Assembly: GCF_003355455.1 (NCBI RefSeq)
Contig: NZ_CP031357.1
Span: 2,272,501 to 2,336,500 of the forward strand
DNA: 64,000 nt
Origin: Erythrobacter aureus
GTDB taxonomy: Bacteria > Pseudomonadota > Alphaproteobacteria > Sphingomonadales > Sphingomonadaceae
Direction of reading: 5' to 3'
A model generated the notes under the pieces. That model did not search any database. It worked only from the letters and a program-made list of their open reading frames with translations, and was not told where the DNA came from. Numbering within the stretch: position 1 is the stretch's first letter; every line of letters begins with the position of its first letter. Of the stretch, positions 52,352 to 61,571 are shown one piece after another. The position numbers and the translations under genes were made by a program.

Positions 52352-54265
52352 TTAGAAGGGCAAGGAGCGACGGAGGGACCGCAATTGCTTCAATCGGGTA
52401 TAGAACCCTGGGTAATCATCATGCGATGCCGCAGGCGCATTCATAATATCGCTCCACTCCTGCGCGGAGAAGCCCAATTTGCGGCACACATACTCGATAT
52501 CCTGTTGCTGCCGAAGCAAGTCGGGATACAAGGGCTTTTCCAACTCACTCAGAGCCTCGTCTCGCTCCATCTGCCCGGCGACGATCAGGCTAGAAAAATG
52601 TCCCTTGCGCTTATCGAAGCCGAACTTCTCGGGCAGGTAATACTCTTGGAAAAACTGCGTAAACCTAGATTCACCGTGTTTACGCGGGTAAGGCTCATAG
52701 CCGAGCTTTTCTTGTAGTTCCTTGACAGCCCTTTTCTTGTCGAAATCGATATAGGACAGCAGCGACTCGTAGTGTATACCCTTGACGCGTTCGTAGTACG
52801 TAAAATCCCACGGATCGATAAGCGGGAAATTGGTCAGCTTGCGCTCGCCGAATTTCCGATGCACCGCACGAATATGGGCCGCATCACGTTTGGAATAAGT
52901 CCAAGCCTCTGGCATAATTGATTCGGTTGTGACATTCACACCGAAGATGACCGTCTTGATCCCGTGCTTTGCAGCTTCCTGAAATGTCGATGCGACGATA
53001 GCGTGGTCGGTGATTAACTCGACATCCGGCAGAGAAGCCTTAAAGAACGCGCGCTGAAGATCGCGCATATCCTCCCAGTTGATTACATAGGTATGTAAAT
53101 CAATATCGAGAATATCTACGATGCGCTTGACATTCAGAACAGCTGTATTGGAATTCCATCCGTTGTCCAGATGCAACGCTAGCGGGCGAAGGCCTAGTTC
53201 CTTGACCATCATGGCGACATATGTGCTATCGACGCCACCGCTCAGGCCAATGATACAGTCGTAATCCTTGCCGCGGCCCTCAGCCTTGGCGCGCTCTGCG
53301 ATATGAGCAATGCGCTCCCGGCCGGCGTCACCAGTGAGCCGATTTTCCCTCAACATAGCTTGACCCTTCCGGGCAAGAAGGGCCACCCCTTCGGCGTCCG
53401 TCTCGAATGCTGGGTCCGTATCGTCTAGAACCGTTAAGGTACACATACGCCGGTTAGGGCGCGGGGGATCCACTACCTCAGTGACTTCTGGCTTACCGCT
53501 CGGCGCCCCCGCCCAATCATCCTCGTCATCCTGCCAGTTAGGCATCGAAATAAGTACAGCACGCTTCCGGCCGGCAAACACGAAGAGACTCCCCGCAGCG
53601 GCCGCACTCGCGCCGCCCCGTTTCATCACGCGGCTTAGATCGTCGGCATCCGCAGCCCCTCCCAGAGCGATCAGTGGGACATTGAGGCCATCCGAAATAC
53701 CTTTAAACAGGTCTATATCGTAGCCCTGTTGAGTGCCATCGCGCAGAACGTCCTGAACGAGGATTTCACCGGCGCCTGCGCTTTGCGCCGACTGTGCGTG
53801 AATGAGGGGAGGCATTTCCATGATAGCCCCATCGGAAGGTCGACGCACTTTCAACAGCCCAGCTTCGTTCACAACATCAATAGATACTACGACAGCTTGC
53901 CTCCCATAGATCTCCGAAATATCCTGGACCAAGGTGCCTTGATCGAGCGCAGAACTGTTTAGAACTATTTTTTCGACGCCGAGATGAAAAAGCCGGGCCG
54001 CCTGATCGACAGTCGATATGCCCCCACCATAAGCTAAGGGCATAAAACACTGCGAAGCTAAGCGTTCGATCATTTCGAAATTTGGTGCGCGCCCTTGAAC
54101 CGATGCCTCAATATCTAGGACTATGATTTCATCGGCCATTTTCTGATTGAATAGGGAAACCGTATTGATGGCATCACCAAGGTAAATCGGGTCGGCGAAC
54201 TTACGGGTTTTTACCAAACCGCTACCCCTAAGGAGAAGCACCGGAATTACGCGCTTGTTAATCAT
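52352..54265 (-). CDS. HisF-like / WbpG-like N-acetyl-sugar amidotransferase fusion
   Basis: A 637-residue fusion of two proteins that are separate in Pseudomonas aeruginosa (HisF2 and WbpG). Residues 1-245 are a HisF-type barrel. The HisF catalytic aspartate region (normally CLDV) is VLLLRGSG, as in HisF2, so it is not a histidine enzyme; the second Asp (VSIDVV) remains. After a polar linker, residues 274-637 are an amidotransferase with PP-loop SGGVDS at 342-347. It would turn an acetamido into an acetamidino group, using ammonia channelled from the HisH partner encoded just upstream. The usual N-terminal cysteine cluster is reduced to Cys275. Confidence 0.85.
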   Translation of the reverse strand: MINKRVIPVLLLRGSGLVKTRKFADPIYLGDAINTVSLFNQKMADEIIVLDIEASVQGRAPNFEMIERLASQCFMPLAYGGGISTVDQAARLFHLGVEKIVLNSSALDQGTLVQDISEIYGRQAVVVSIDVVNEAGLLKVRRPSDGAIMEMPPLIHAQSAQSAGAGEILVQDVLRDGTQQGYDIDLFKGISDGLNVPLIALGGAADADDLSRVMKRGGASAAAAGSLFVFAGRKRAVLISMPNWQDDEDDWAGAPSGKPEVTEVVDPPRPNRRMCTLTVLDDTDPAFETDAEGVALLARKGQAMLRENRLTGDAGRERIAHIAERAKAEGRGKDYDCIIGLSGGVDSTYVAMMVKELGLRPLALHLDNGWNSNTAVLNVKRIVDILDIDLHTYVINWEDMRDLQRAFFKASLPDVELITDHAIVASTFQEAAKHGIKTVIFGVNVTTESIMPEAWTYSKRDAAHIRAVHRKFGERKLTNFPLIDPWDFTYYERVKGIHYESLLSYIDFDKKRAVKELQEKLGYEPYPRKHGESRFTQFFQEYYLPEKFGFDKRKGHFSSLIVAGQMERDEALSELEKPLYPDLLRQQQDIEYVCRKLGFSAQEWSDIMNAPAASHDDYPGFYTRLKQLRSLRRSLPF

Positions 54266-54896
54266 TGATACACTTGATCCAGTTGCGGAGAAGGGTCATG
54301 CCGAACGTGTGGCTTTTCTCGGGATGGAACTGCAGTCCAGTGACGTTGGCATGCGAAACGGCGGAGGTGAACCGATACCCGTACGTGGATTCCAATATTG
54401 CATCAGCCTTATTCGCGCAAACGGCGTGGTAGCTGTGCACAAAATAGAAACGCGGGCGCCGCGGCATATTCTGCATAAGTCGACTACCGATGCTATTTGT
54501 GGGATCGGTGTACCCCCACCCCACATGCGGTAAGGGCAAACGTTCGGCAAACCTGTCTCGGTCAAAGTGACAAACTTTTCCCTTCAACAAGCCAAGTCCA
54601 GGTACATCTCCTTCGCTGCTATTTTGGAATAACAGTTGCATCCCCACACAGATTCCCAGCAACGCCCCCCCAGCGTCAGCATGTTCCAATACCGCTTTCG
54701 CCAGCCCGCTCTTTTCCAGCTTCTCGGCAGCGCGACCAAAGTGCCCTACGCCAGGAAGCACCAGCGCAGTATCTTTAGGGATTTTATCGGCATCCGATAC
54801 AACATGAACTTCCGCACCGATGTATTTGAACATGTTATAAAGGGATCCTATGTTCCCACTACCATAATCAACAATCGTAATGCCTCGATTATTCAT
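54258..54896 (-). CDS. hisH: HisH-like glutamine amidotransferase
   Basis: A 212-residue class I glutaminase. Nucleophile Cys83 is in GICVGMQLLF, and the other triad members are His191 and Glu193 (QFHPEKS). It would supply ammonia to the HisF-WbpG fusion, whose start it overlaps by eight bases. Together they correspond to the HisH2/HisF2/WbpG set needed for the acetamidino sugar of P. aeruginosa O-antigen, so a histidine role is unlikely. ATG 54,896 overlaps the wzx stop as ATGA. Confidence 0.87.
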   Translation of the reverse strand: MNNRGITIVDYGSGNIGSLYNMFKYIGAEVHVVSDADKIPKDTALVLPGVGHFGRAAEKLEKSGLAKAVLEHADAGGALLGICVGMQLLFQNSSEGDVPGLGLLKGKVCHFDRDRFAERLPLPHVGWGYTDPTNSIGSRLMQNMPRRPRFYFVHSYHAVCANKADAILESTYGYRFTSAVSHANVTGLQFHPEKSHTFGMTLLRNWIKCIND

Positions 54897-56164
54897 TGTC
54901 TTTTTCTCGCCACAGCTAACATCACGACCAGCATGCTCAGATAGAAGGCTGCCCCGGATAGTGCGTATGCTTCCATCGCCCAGCCTGGTGCCATCGAGAT
55001 TGCTACCAGAACGACACCAAAACGGAGGCACAGACCTATGAGCTGAACAAGCAAGGCAAGCCACTGTTTTCCCGCAATATAAAAGATGGTCGAAAGCGGG
55101 GATGACAAAAACTGAAGGATCATCCAAGGCGTAATCCAAGCGATCAGCTCGCCAGTACGAGTCCATCCTTCACCGAGAATTGGGCCCGCCAGAAACGGGG
55201 CAATCAGACCGGCTAGCAGCAATAAAGGCGCGCCAGTCAATGTCAGGCCGCGTAGTACGCGTTTTGTAAAATGCCAGAGTTCGCCCCTACGAAAATATTC
55301 GGGTGCGTCGGCAATGAATGCTTGGCCAACCGAACTACCTATGAGCATCATTGGAAGCATCATGATGCTTTGCGCGAGATAAAGCTGCCCAACCTCGCCT
55401 GTTTCAGGATTCGCCGCGATCGCTAAAACCGGCAATTGTATGGCCGCAACGTTCGCTAAGTTTTCGGGAGTTGTGAAAATTGCAAATTTCTTATTCGAGC
55501 GAAGGCCTTGGCGGACATCGGCGACTGTGAGCTCCTTCAGCTTCCCAGCTTCGTCGCGTATTAGGCGTCTAGAAAGCCCAAAAACGCCTAACCCATTATA
55601 TAACAGGTGCCCAAGTACCAAACCGACAGGACCGCCGCCAGCGAAGCCAAAGGCCAACTGCGTGCCAGTGCCCCCAGCAGACCTCACTACTCGGGTTCTC
55701 GCGACAAGCCCAAACTGTTTTCGGCGGCTAAACCACATTTGTAGCAAAGCATAGCCCCCGCCCAGAAGACAGCCGGGAATTAGCAGAGGAAGGTAGGGTT
55801 CGAAGTCCGGTCGACCCAATGCGCCAATGATCCAATGGCTGCCAAATACTACAGCGAAGCTTAGAACGACTGTAAATATCACGATAATTAGCGCCGACCC
55901 CGCAACTAGCGACAAAGCTTGGCGATGCGTGGCCGCGATCGGAATACCCAAGTGCATACTTAGAGTTACCAAGGTCAGCAATATCGACAAAATTGCCGAG
56001 TATATCGCCAGGATGCTGAACGCTTCTGGGTTGAATAATCGTGTTGTAATAGGGATACCCGCGACCGTGATCATATGGGCAGCAATGGTCCCCGCCATTA
56101 GAACGGAGATATTCCTGAGGAAGCCTTCGCCCCTCATGATCCGACCACGTAGATTTCTGAACAT
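54893..56164 (-). CDS. wzx: Oligosaccharide flippase (Wzx type)
   Basis: A 423-residue membrane protein with 11-12 predicted helices across its length, of the MOP/PST flippase group. NISVLMAGTIAAHMITVAGIPITTRLF at the N terminus is typical of Wzx proteins. It would move the undecaprenyl-linked repeat unit across the inner membrane. Coupled to hisH by a 4-base overlap. Confidence 0.85.
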   Translation of the reverse strand: MFRNLRGRIMRGEGFLRNISVLMAGTIAAHMITVAGIPITTRLFNPEAFSILAIYSAILSILLTLVTLSMHLGIPIAATHRQALSLVAGSALIIVIFTVVLSFAVVFGSHWIIGALGRPDFEPYLPLLIPGCLLGGGYALLQMWFSRRKQFGLVARTRVVRSAGGTGTQLAFGFAGGGPVGLVLGHLLYNGLGVFGLSRRLIRDEAGKLKELTVADVRQGLRSNKKFAIFTTPENLANVAAIQLPVLAIAANPETGEVGQLYLAQSIMMLPMMLIGSSVGQAFIADAPEYFRRGELWHFTKRVLRGLTLTGAPLLLLAGLIAPFLAGPILGEGWTRTGELIAWITPWMILQFLSSPLSTIFYIAGKQWLALLVQLIGLCLRFGVVLVAISMAPGWAMEAYALSGAAFYLSMLVVMLAVARKRQ

Positions 56165-56172
56165 TGTTTCGC

Positions 56173-57252
56173 TTAGCTACGCAATGAACTAGCAACCTGA
56201 ATGGGTATAGACGGGTCTGTGTACCCGCAAATCGGCAGACTTAAGACTTCATCCGCGACTTTATCGCCGATCGGCAAAACCGCTCGCGCGTCGGCTACAG
56301 CAGGCTGCCGGTTCAGCGGTAAGGGATAATGTACAGAAGTAGGGATGCCTGCCGCCTTGAGAACTTTCTGAACGGCCTGGCGATTATCAACACGGATTGT
56401 ATACTGAGCCCACGCGCTTGCGCACTGGGCTCCAACGCTCGGCGTGAGGATTTCGAGTTCGTCTAATGCAGCGGTGTAAGCCCTTGCGGTATTCTGCCGT
56501 GCTAAAATTTCGTCGTCCAAGACGTCCAACTTAGCCAGCAAGATTGCGGCTTGAATCGTATCTAATCGCGAATTTACACCGACCCGTATATGATGATAGC
56601 GTTCCGCTTGCCCGTGGCGGGCAATCTGGCGAATTACCTTAGCCAAATCAGAGTCAGAGGTGAACAAGGCCCCACCATCGCCATAACAGCCGAGCGGTTT
56701 CGATGGGAAAAAACTGGTGCATCCTATAGTGCTGAGATTGCCCGACTTTCGCCCACAGTAACTCGCACCGAAGCTCTGGGCAGCATCCTCCACTACTGCA
56801 ATATCATACTTGTTCGCAATCGCATTGATCGCGTCGAGATCCGCAGGCTGACCATAAAGCGAAACTGGAATTATCGCCTTAGTACGCGACGTTATAGCTT
56901 TTTCCAGCAGGCTTGGATTCATATTATAGCTATCTTCATCGATATCGACGTAAACAACTTTTGCACCTAAAAGAACAGCTGCCTCAGCGGTGGCTATATA
57001 GCTAAACCCCGGAGTGATTACTTCGTCCCCGGGACCGACACCCAACGCCATAAGAGCAATTTGCAGTGCATCAGTTCCATTAGCCACCGTGATACAGTGT
57101 GCTGCGCCGGTGTAAGCCGCAAGCCTGTCTTCCAGATCGGCAACTTCTGGGCCGAGAATAAACTGGCCATGAGCTAAGACACGCGCAATATTAGCCTCAA
57201 TCTCTGGGCGCAATCGCTCCTGCTGGGCGGCTAGATCAATGAAAGGTATCAC
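56173..57252 (-). CDS. wbpE: UDP-sugar 3-aminotransferase, WbpE-like
   Basis: A 359-residue DegT/DnrJ-type PLP aminotransferase with Lys185 in FFPSKPLGCYGDGGA. In the WbpABED pathway it aminates the 3-keto intermediate from WbpB with L-glutamate, releasing 2-oxoglutarate. The position between wzx and wbpD-wbpB-wbpA supports WbpE over other sugar aminotransferases. It overlaps the wbpD stop by four bases. Confidence 0.88.
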   Translation of the reverse strand: MIPFIDLAAQQERLRPEIEANIARVLAHGQFILGPEVADLEDRLAAYTGAAHCITVANGTDALQIALMALGVGPGDEVITPGFSYIATAEAAVLLGAKVVYVDIDEDSYNMNPSLLEKAITSRTKAIIPVSLYGQPADLDAINAIANKYDIAVVEDAAQSFGASYCGRKSGNLSTIGCTSFFPSKPLGCYGDGGALFTSDSDLAKVIRQIARHGQAERYHHIRVGVNSRLDTIQAAILLAKLDVLDDEILARQNTARAYTAALDELEILTPSVGAQCASAWAQYTIRVDNRQAVQKVLKAAGIPTSVHYPLPLNRQPAVADARAVLPIGDKVADEVLSLPICGYTDPSIPIQVASSLRS

Positions 57253-57839
57253 GAGGTGGGGGCCTCCTTACGGGTCACGGATGTTCCGGATAGTGTATAG
57301 ATATCACCGGTATGAACGCAGGTGACACTGCCCTCACCAGACAATGGAAGATCGAGTTGCTCACCGTGAGCACTCATCCAGCCGCGATGTCGGCCCGGAA
57401 CACCAACAATGAGTGCGAAATCGGGGACATCCTTGTTAACTACGGCTCCTGCCCCGATAAATGCATAGGCCCCTATGGTTACCCCACAGATAATTGTACA
57501 GTTTGCGCCTAGAGTCGCCCCCCGCCCAACCAACGTGTCGCGGTACTGGTCCTTGCGCTCGATCAAGCCGCGTGGATTGTAAACATTGGTAAAAACCATG
57601 GAAGGACCACAGAACACGCCCTCCTCCAATCTCACATTATCATAAACCGAGACATTATTCTGTACTTTGCAGCGGTCATTGATGACGACCTTATTACCGA
57701 CAAATACATTCTGGCCGAGCGAGACTTCCGAACCTATTTTAGCGCCGGCGCAAACGTGAACGAAGTGCCAAACCCGGCTACCTTCGCCGATCTGTGCGCC
57801 CTCGTCGACAATTGCGCTAGGATGTCGATAATAGCTCAT
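57249..57839 (-). CDS. wbpD: UDP-sugar N-acetyltransferase, WbpD-like
   Basis: A 196-residue left-handed beta-helix acetyltransferase. Hexapeptide repeats run from IGEGSRVWHFVHV through FVGNKVVINDRCKVQNNVSVYDNV to IGAYAFIGAGAVV. This is the WbpD/WlbB pattern; it acetylates the 3-amino group to give UDP-GlcNAc3NAcA. A C-terminal extension of about 45 residues ends GTSVTRKEAPTS. Overlaps both neighbours by four bases. Confidence 0.9.
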   Translation of the reverse strand: MSYYRHPSAIVDEGAQIGEGSRVWHFVHVCAGAKIGSEVSLGQNVFVGNKVVINDRCKVQNNVSVYDNVRLEEGVFCGPSMVFTNVYNPRGLIERKDQYRDTLVGRGATLGANCTIICGVTIGAYAFIGAGAVVNKDVPDFALIVGVPGRHRGWMSAHGEQLDLPLSGEGSVTCVHTGDIYTLSGTSVTRKEAPTS

Positions 57840-58780
57840 CCCTCTACCCTTGCGAAGGGATGGGCCAAATCGCCAGCAGTCGCGATTGGGCCATTGCGGA
57901 TGGTCGAGACAGTTTCGATAGCAACGCGATTGTCCTCTACTCCAAAGCCGCCCCCAGATAAAATGTCCTCGTAGACTCTAGTATGCAAGTCCGTGAAACC
58001 GTCCGAAAATTCGAGATTTTCGCCATCCGCAACCACGGCGCGGAAGGTACGCTTGCCTTTTGCAATTTCTTCAGCTGGCACATCAGCAACATCCAAAGAC
58101 AGGAACCAACGCACCCTCGCCCTCTCGTATTCGAGATATCCTGCAGCTTTGGTTGGCGTGTTCAAATGGACGATGTTTTCCTGCAACTTACCGTAGACGA
58201 AATGCAGCATGTCGTAGAAGTGCACGCCGATATTGGTAGCAATACCTCCAGATTTCTCGGCAAACCCCTTCCAGCTTTTTAGATACCAGTTTCCGCGGGA
58301 AGTGATATAGGTTAAATCGACATCGACTTTCTCATTCTCAGGCATTTTTGCAACCCGGTCGCGCAAAGCTACGATTGCCGGGTGCAGACGCAATTGCAGA
58401 ATTGTGTAGATCTTTCGACCAGTGTCAGCCTCAATCGCCTGAAGCTCGTCTAGCTGCTCGGGATTTAGAACAAGCGGTTTTTCGCAAATAGCATCAGAGC
58501 CAGAGCGCAATGCCCATTGCATGTGAGCGGCATGTAGAAAATTTGGAGTAGCGATGGCTGTATAATCCACTCCACGCCCCGCGCGGCGTTCAGCGTTTAC
58601 GAACGCGTCTAATAGCTCAAAATCGGTGAAAAATTGCGCCTCAGGAAAATGGCTGTCGATAACTCCCACAGAGTCGTTAGAGTCCATTGCGACGACTAAT
58701 TCGTTCCCAGTGTCGCGAATGGCCGCCATGTGCCTTGGAGCAATATATCCGGCAGCACCGACTAGAGCAAACTTCTTCAT
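57836..58780 (-). CDS. wbpB: UDP-GlcNAc(A) 3-dehydrogenase, WbpB-like
   Basis: A 314-residue Gfo/Idh/MocA oxidoreductase. The Rossmann motif is VGAAGYIAPRHMAAI, followed by CEKPL and GGIATNIGVHFYDML, typical of WbpB/WlbA. It oxidises C3 of UDP-GlcNAcA with a tightly bound NAD, which in characterised homologues is regenerated by reducing 2-oxoglutarate to 2-hydroxyglutarate. The stop overlaps the wbpD start; wbpA ends four bases upstream. Confidence 0.9.
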   Translation of the reverse strand: MKKFALVGAAGYIAPRHMAAIRDTGNELVVAMDSNDSVGVIDSHFPEAQFFTDFELLDAFVNAERRAGRGVDYTAIATPNFLHAAHMQWALRSGSDAICEKPLVLNPEQLDELQAIEADTGRKIYTILQLRLHPAIVALRDRVAKMPENEKVDVDLTYITSRGNWYLKSWKGFAEKSGGIATNIGVHFYDMLHFVYGKLQENIVHLNTPTKAAGYLEYERARVRWFLSLDVADVPAEEIAKGKRTFRAVVADGENLEFSDGFTDLHTRVYEDILSGGGFGVEDNRVAIETVSTIRNGPIATAGDLAHPFARVEG

Positions 58781-58784
58781 CGTT

Positions 58785-60113
58785 TCAAGCCTTTATAACG
58801 TTATTTGCCGGGTCGCGATAAACCCCCCGACTGTCAACGATAACTTGAGCGTTCTCGCGGATCATGTCGTAATCAAATTTTGCGTGATCGGTGGTCAACA
58901 CGACAGCATCAAAACCAGCTACGATCTTCGGTGTCAGCTCCACCGAAGCTAAGTCAAATTTATGCTCTCGCATTTTGGGGAACATTGGCACGTGAGGGTC
59001 TGAATAGGCAATTTCAGCCCCCGCAGTGCGCAAAAGCTCCATCACTTCAACCGAAGGGCTCTCACGCATGTCATCAACGTTCCTTTTGTAGGCGATGCCC
59101 AGCACAAGGATCCTGCTACCACGGAGCGACTTACGCGCCTCGTTCAGGGCCTTCACGACTTTACCAACGACATATTCGGGCATCGCACGGTTAATCTCGC
59201 CAGACAGCTCAATGAAACGAGTATGGAGTCCATACTCGCGAGCCTTCCAAGTCAGGTAAAAAGGATCAATTGGGATGCAATGACCTCCCAGTCCAGGACC
59301 AGGATAGTATGCGGCAAAACCAAAAGGTTTGGTAGCCGCTGCATCTATAACTTCAAAAATGTCAATCCCCATCCGATCGGCGACAATCTTCATCTCATTA
59401 ACGAGGCCAATATTCACAGCCCGATGGATATTCTCCAGAAGTTTCGTTAGCTCAGCAGCTTTCGTAGACGATACCGGCACAACTCGATCGATAGCCTTCT
59501 CATACAACGCTCTACCCACCGCCAAACAAGCTAAGGTATGGCCGCCGACCACCTTAGGGATAGTATTCGTCTTGAAATTTTCGTTCCCAGGATCTTCACG
59601 CTCAGGAGAGTAAATAAGGAATATGTCCTTGCCAATTGTCATCCCTTTTGAGCTAAGACGAGGCAAAAGCTCTTCTTCTGTAGTTCCCGGATAAGTTGTG
59701 CTCTCGAGAGATACCACCTGTCCAGCGCGCAAGTGTGGGGCGATCAGCTCTGTAGTGCTGATCACATAACTCAAATCCGGCTCCCGATATTTATTGAGCG
59801 GCGTCGGTACACAGAGGATCAATGCGTCGGCCTCAGAGGTACGACTGAAATCTGTCGTGCACTCCATCCCCGACTCGACAGCGGAAGCGATATCGGCGTC
59901 GGCAATATGCTCGATGTGCGATATCCCAGAGTTGAGTTGCGCAACCTTGTCCGCATCGATATCAAACCCAATAACCTTGAACCCCAGTTCAGAATAGCGA
60001 AGGGCCAAAGGCTGACCGACGTATCCCATGCCGAATATGCCGATGACTGCCTTATTGGCGTTGATCTTGGCTAACAGGGTATTTGCTTCCTCAGAAAATT
60101 TCTCGTTTTCCAT
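58785..60113 (-). CDS. wbpA: UDP-N-acetylglucosamine 6-dehydrogenase, WbpA-like
   Basis: A 442-residue UDP-glucose/GDP-mannose dehydrogenase-type enzyme. It has the Rossmann motif GMGYVGQPLALRYSE, ESTTYPGTTEE, the catalytic Cys279 in GLGGHCIPIDPFYL, and a C-terminal NAD/UDP-binding domain (VLGIAYKRNVDDMRESP). It makes UDP-GlcNAcA, the first step of the UDP-ManNAc3NAcA route. It precedes wbpB and follows the flavoprotein gene by 36 bases. Confidence 0.92.
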   Translation of the reverse strand: MENEKFSEEANTLLAKINANKAVIGIFGMGYVGQPLALRYSELGFKVIGFDIDADKVAQLNSGISHIEHIADADIASAVESGMECTTDFSRTSEADALILCVPTPLNKYREPDLSYVISTTELIAPHLRAGQVVSLESTTYPGTTEEELLPRLSSKGMTIGKDIFLIYSPEREDPGNENFKTNTIPKVVGGHTLACLAVGRALYEKAIDRVVPVSSTKAAELTKLLENIHRAVNIGLVNEMKIVADRMGIDIFEVIDAAATKPFGFAAYYPGPGLGGHCIPIDPFYLTWKAREYGLHTRFIELSGEINRAMPEYVVGKVVKALNEARKSLRGSRILVLGIAYKRNVDDMRESPSVEVMELLRTAGAEIAYSDPHVPMFPKMREHKFDLASVELTPKIVAGFDAVVLTTDHAKFDYDMIRENAQVIVDSRGVYRDPANNVIKA

Positions 60114-60149
60114 TTTTCTTCGCTTTCGGGGAATAGTCTGGATTTGCGT

Positions 60150-61571
60150 CTAAATGACGGGACGAACCAGTTTCAGAGATGCAGTAAGGGTACCAGGATT
60201 GAGGTTTCGAGTACTGTCGATCGCCGACTTGAGATTTGTCATTAGCCGACGCTCAACCGGATTGCGTAGCCTGTCCGCCAGCCAAACTTTAGTCCGGCCC
60301 AAGCCATGCTCTGCGGCAAAACTGCCCCCCATTTCCGAAGCCAACTCGCCCAGTTGCGACGCGAATTCCGCCTCTTGCCCGGCAAAACTTTGCTGCCCCA
60401 ACGGTGGCGAGAGGTTATAATGCACATTGCCATCGGCGATGTGACCGAACGGATTGATCCGAACGCCAGGCAAGATCGACATGCAGATTTTCTCGGCTTC
60501 CAGCAAAAACACCGCCAATCGACCGGGGGAAACGGAGATATCATGCTTAAGCTGTGGCCCAGCCAACCTTTGACCTTCAGGTTGCTCCTCACGCAAACGC
60601 CATAATTCTGCGCGCTTCGATAGTGAAGTGGCGATAACTCCGTCAAGGATAAGGTTTGCGTCAAAAGCGCGCTCTATCACATCGTTTAATATATCCTCCA
60701 AGGGAACCTTGGCTGAGCTCGAGGAGACCTCAATCAGCAAATAGTGGGGAGCTCTTTCGCTAAATGGAAATCGGAGGGTCGGTATATGCGCCAAAGCCAT
60801 TTCTAGACCGAAGTCCGAGAAAAACTCTACCGCCGTAAGGAAATCGCCCGCCTCGCGGCGAAGACTGGTCGCTAGCCGTGAAGCAGAGTTGAAGTCAGGC
60901 AAAGATACACAAGCAGTGACATGCTGAACAGGTTCAGGGTGTAACTTCAAATTCGCCTTTGTGATAACGCCTAGCGTGCCTTCAGAACCACAAAAAAGCT
61001 TTCGCAGTTGGTATCCAGCGTTATCTTTTTGTACATTTCGCATCCCATTCCAAATTTGTCCGTCCGCCAAAACAACTTCCAAACCGAGAACGAGATCTTG
61101 CATCATGCCGTATCGAAAAGCATGACTCCCACCTGCATTTGTCGAAATCAATCCACCAACCTGAGCGCTTCCCTCAGAACCAAGACGCATAGGCAGCATA
61201 AAGCCAGAGCCTTCCAAACCTGAATGGATGTTAGCGAGAACCGCCCCCGCCTCGACCTCAATCGTACCACTCTCAACATCGGGGCTTGAAATACGATTCA
61301 TACGGGACAACGATACGATTACCCCGCCGGATTCACCCAACACAGAGCCGCCCGCCAAGCTTGTATTGCCGCCTTGAGGAACAACAGGCACTTGCGCCTG
61401 ATGACACAACTTCAATATTTGCGTGACCTCCGCAGTAGAGGCTGGCATGGCAACCCCCAGAGGTTCCTCACCTGACTGGTTCAACCAATCTCTTTGCCAA
61501 GGCTGACAATTGGGTGGGCTCCGCCACCCCCTTCGCCCAAGAAGGCAACTGAGTTCGTCCGCTAAAGCCAT
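60150..61571 (-). CDS. FAD-linked oxidase, GlcD / D-2-hydroxyglutarate-dehydrogenase type
   Basis: A 473-residue VAO/PCMH flavoprotein. VPQGGNTSLAGGSV and GSEGTLGVIT bind FAD. The substrate/metal half has KHDISVSPGRL, FGHIADGNVHYNL and AEHGLGRTKVWLA, the arrangement of D-2-hydroxyglutarate and D-lactate dehydrogenases. It is the first gene of the wbp run, 36 bases before wbpA, so it may oxidise the 2-hydroxyglutarate made when WbpB regenerates its NAD. That role is inference. ATG 61,571 is preferred over the frame start at 61,646. Confidence 0.82.
   Translation of the reverse strand: MALADELSCLLGRRGWRSPPNCQPWQRDWLNQSGEEPLGVAMPASTAEVTQILKLCHQAQVPVVPQGGNTSLAGGSVLGESGGVIVSLSRMNRISSPDVESGTIEVEAGAVLANIHSGLEGSGFMLPMRLGSEGSAQVGGLISTNAGGSHAFRYGMMQDLVLGLEVVLADGQIWNGMRNVQKDNAGYQLRKLFCGSEGTLGVITKANLKLHPEPVQHVTACVSLPDFNSASRLATSLRREAGDFLTAVEFFSDFGLEMALAHIPTLRFPFSERAPHYLLIEVSSSSAKVPLEDILNDVIERAFDANLILDGVIATSLSKRAELWRLREEQPEGQRLAGPQLKHDISVSPGRLAVFLLEAEKICMSILPGVRINPFGHIADGNVHYNLSPPLGQQSFAGQEAEFASQLGELASEMGGSFAAEHGLGRTKVWLADRLRNPVERRLMTNLKSAIDSTRNLNPGTLTASLKLVRPVI

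Noticed and set aside
52352..54896. Histidine biosynthesis genes (hisF/hisH)
   Set aside because: The HisF part lacks the first catalytic Asp and is fused to a WbpG-type amidotransferase, and the HisH is coupled to it within a polysaccharide locus, so an acetamidino-sugar role fits better.
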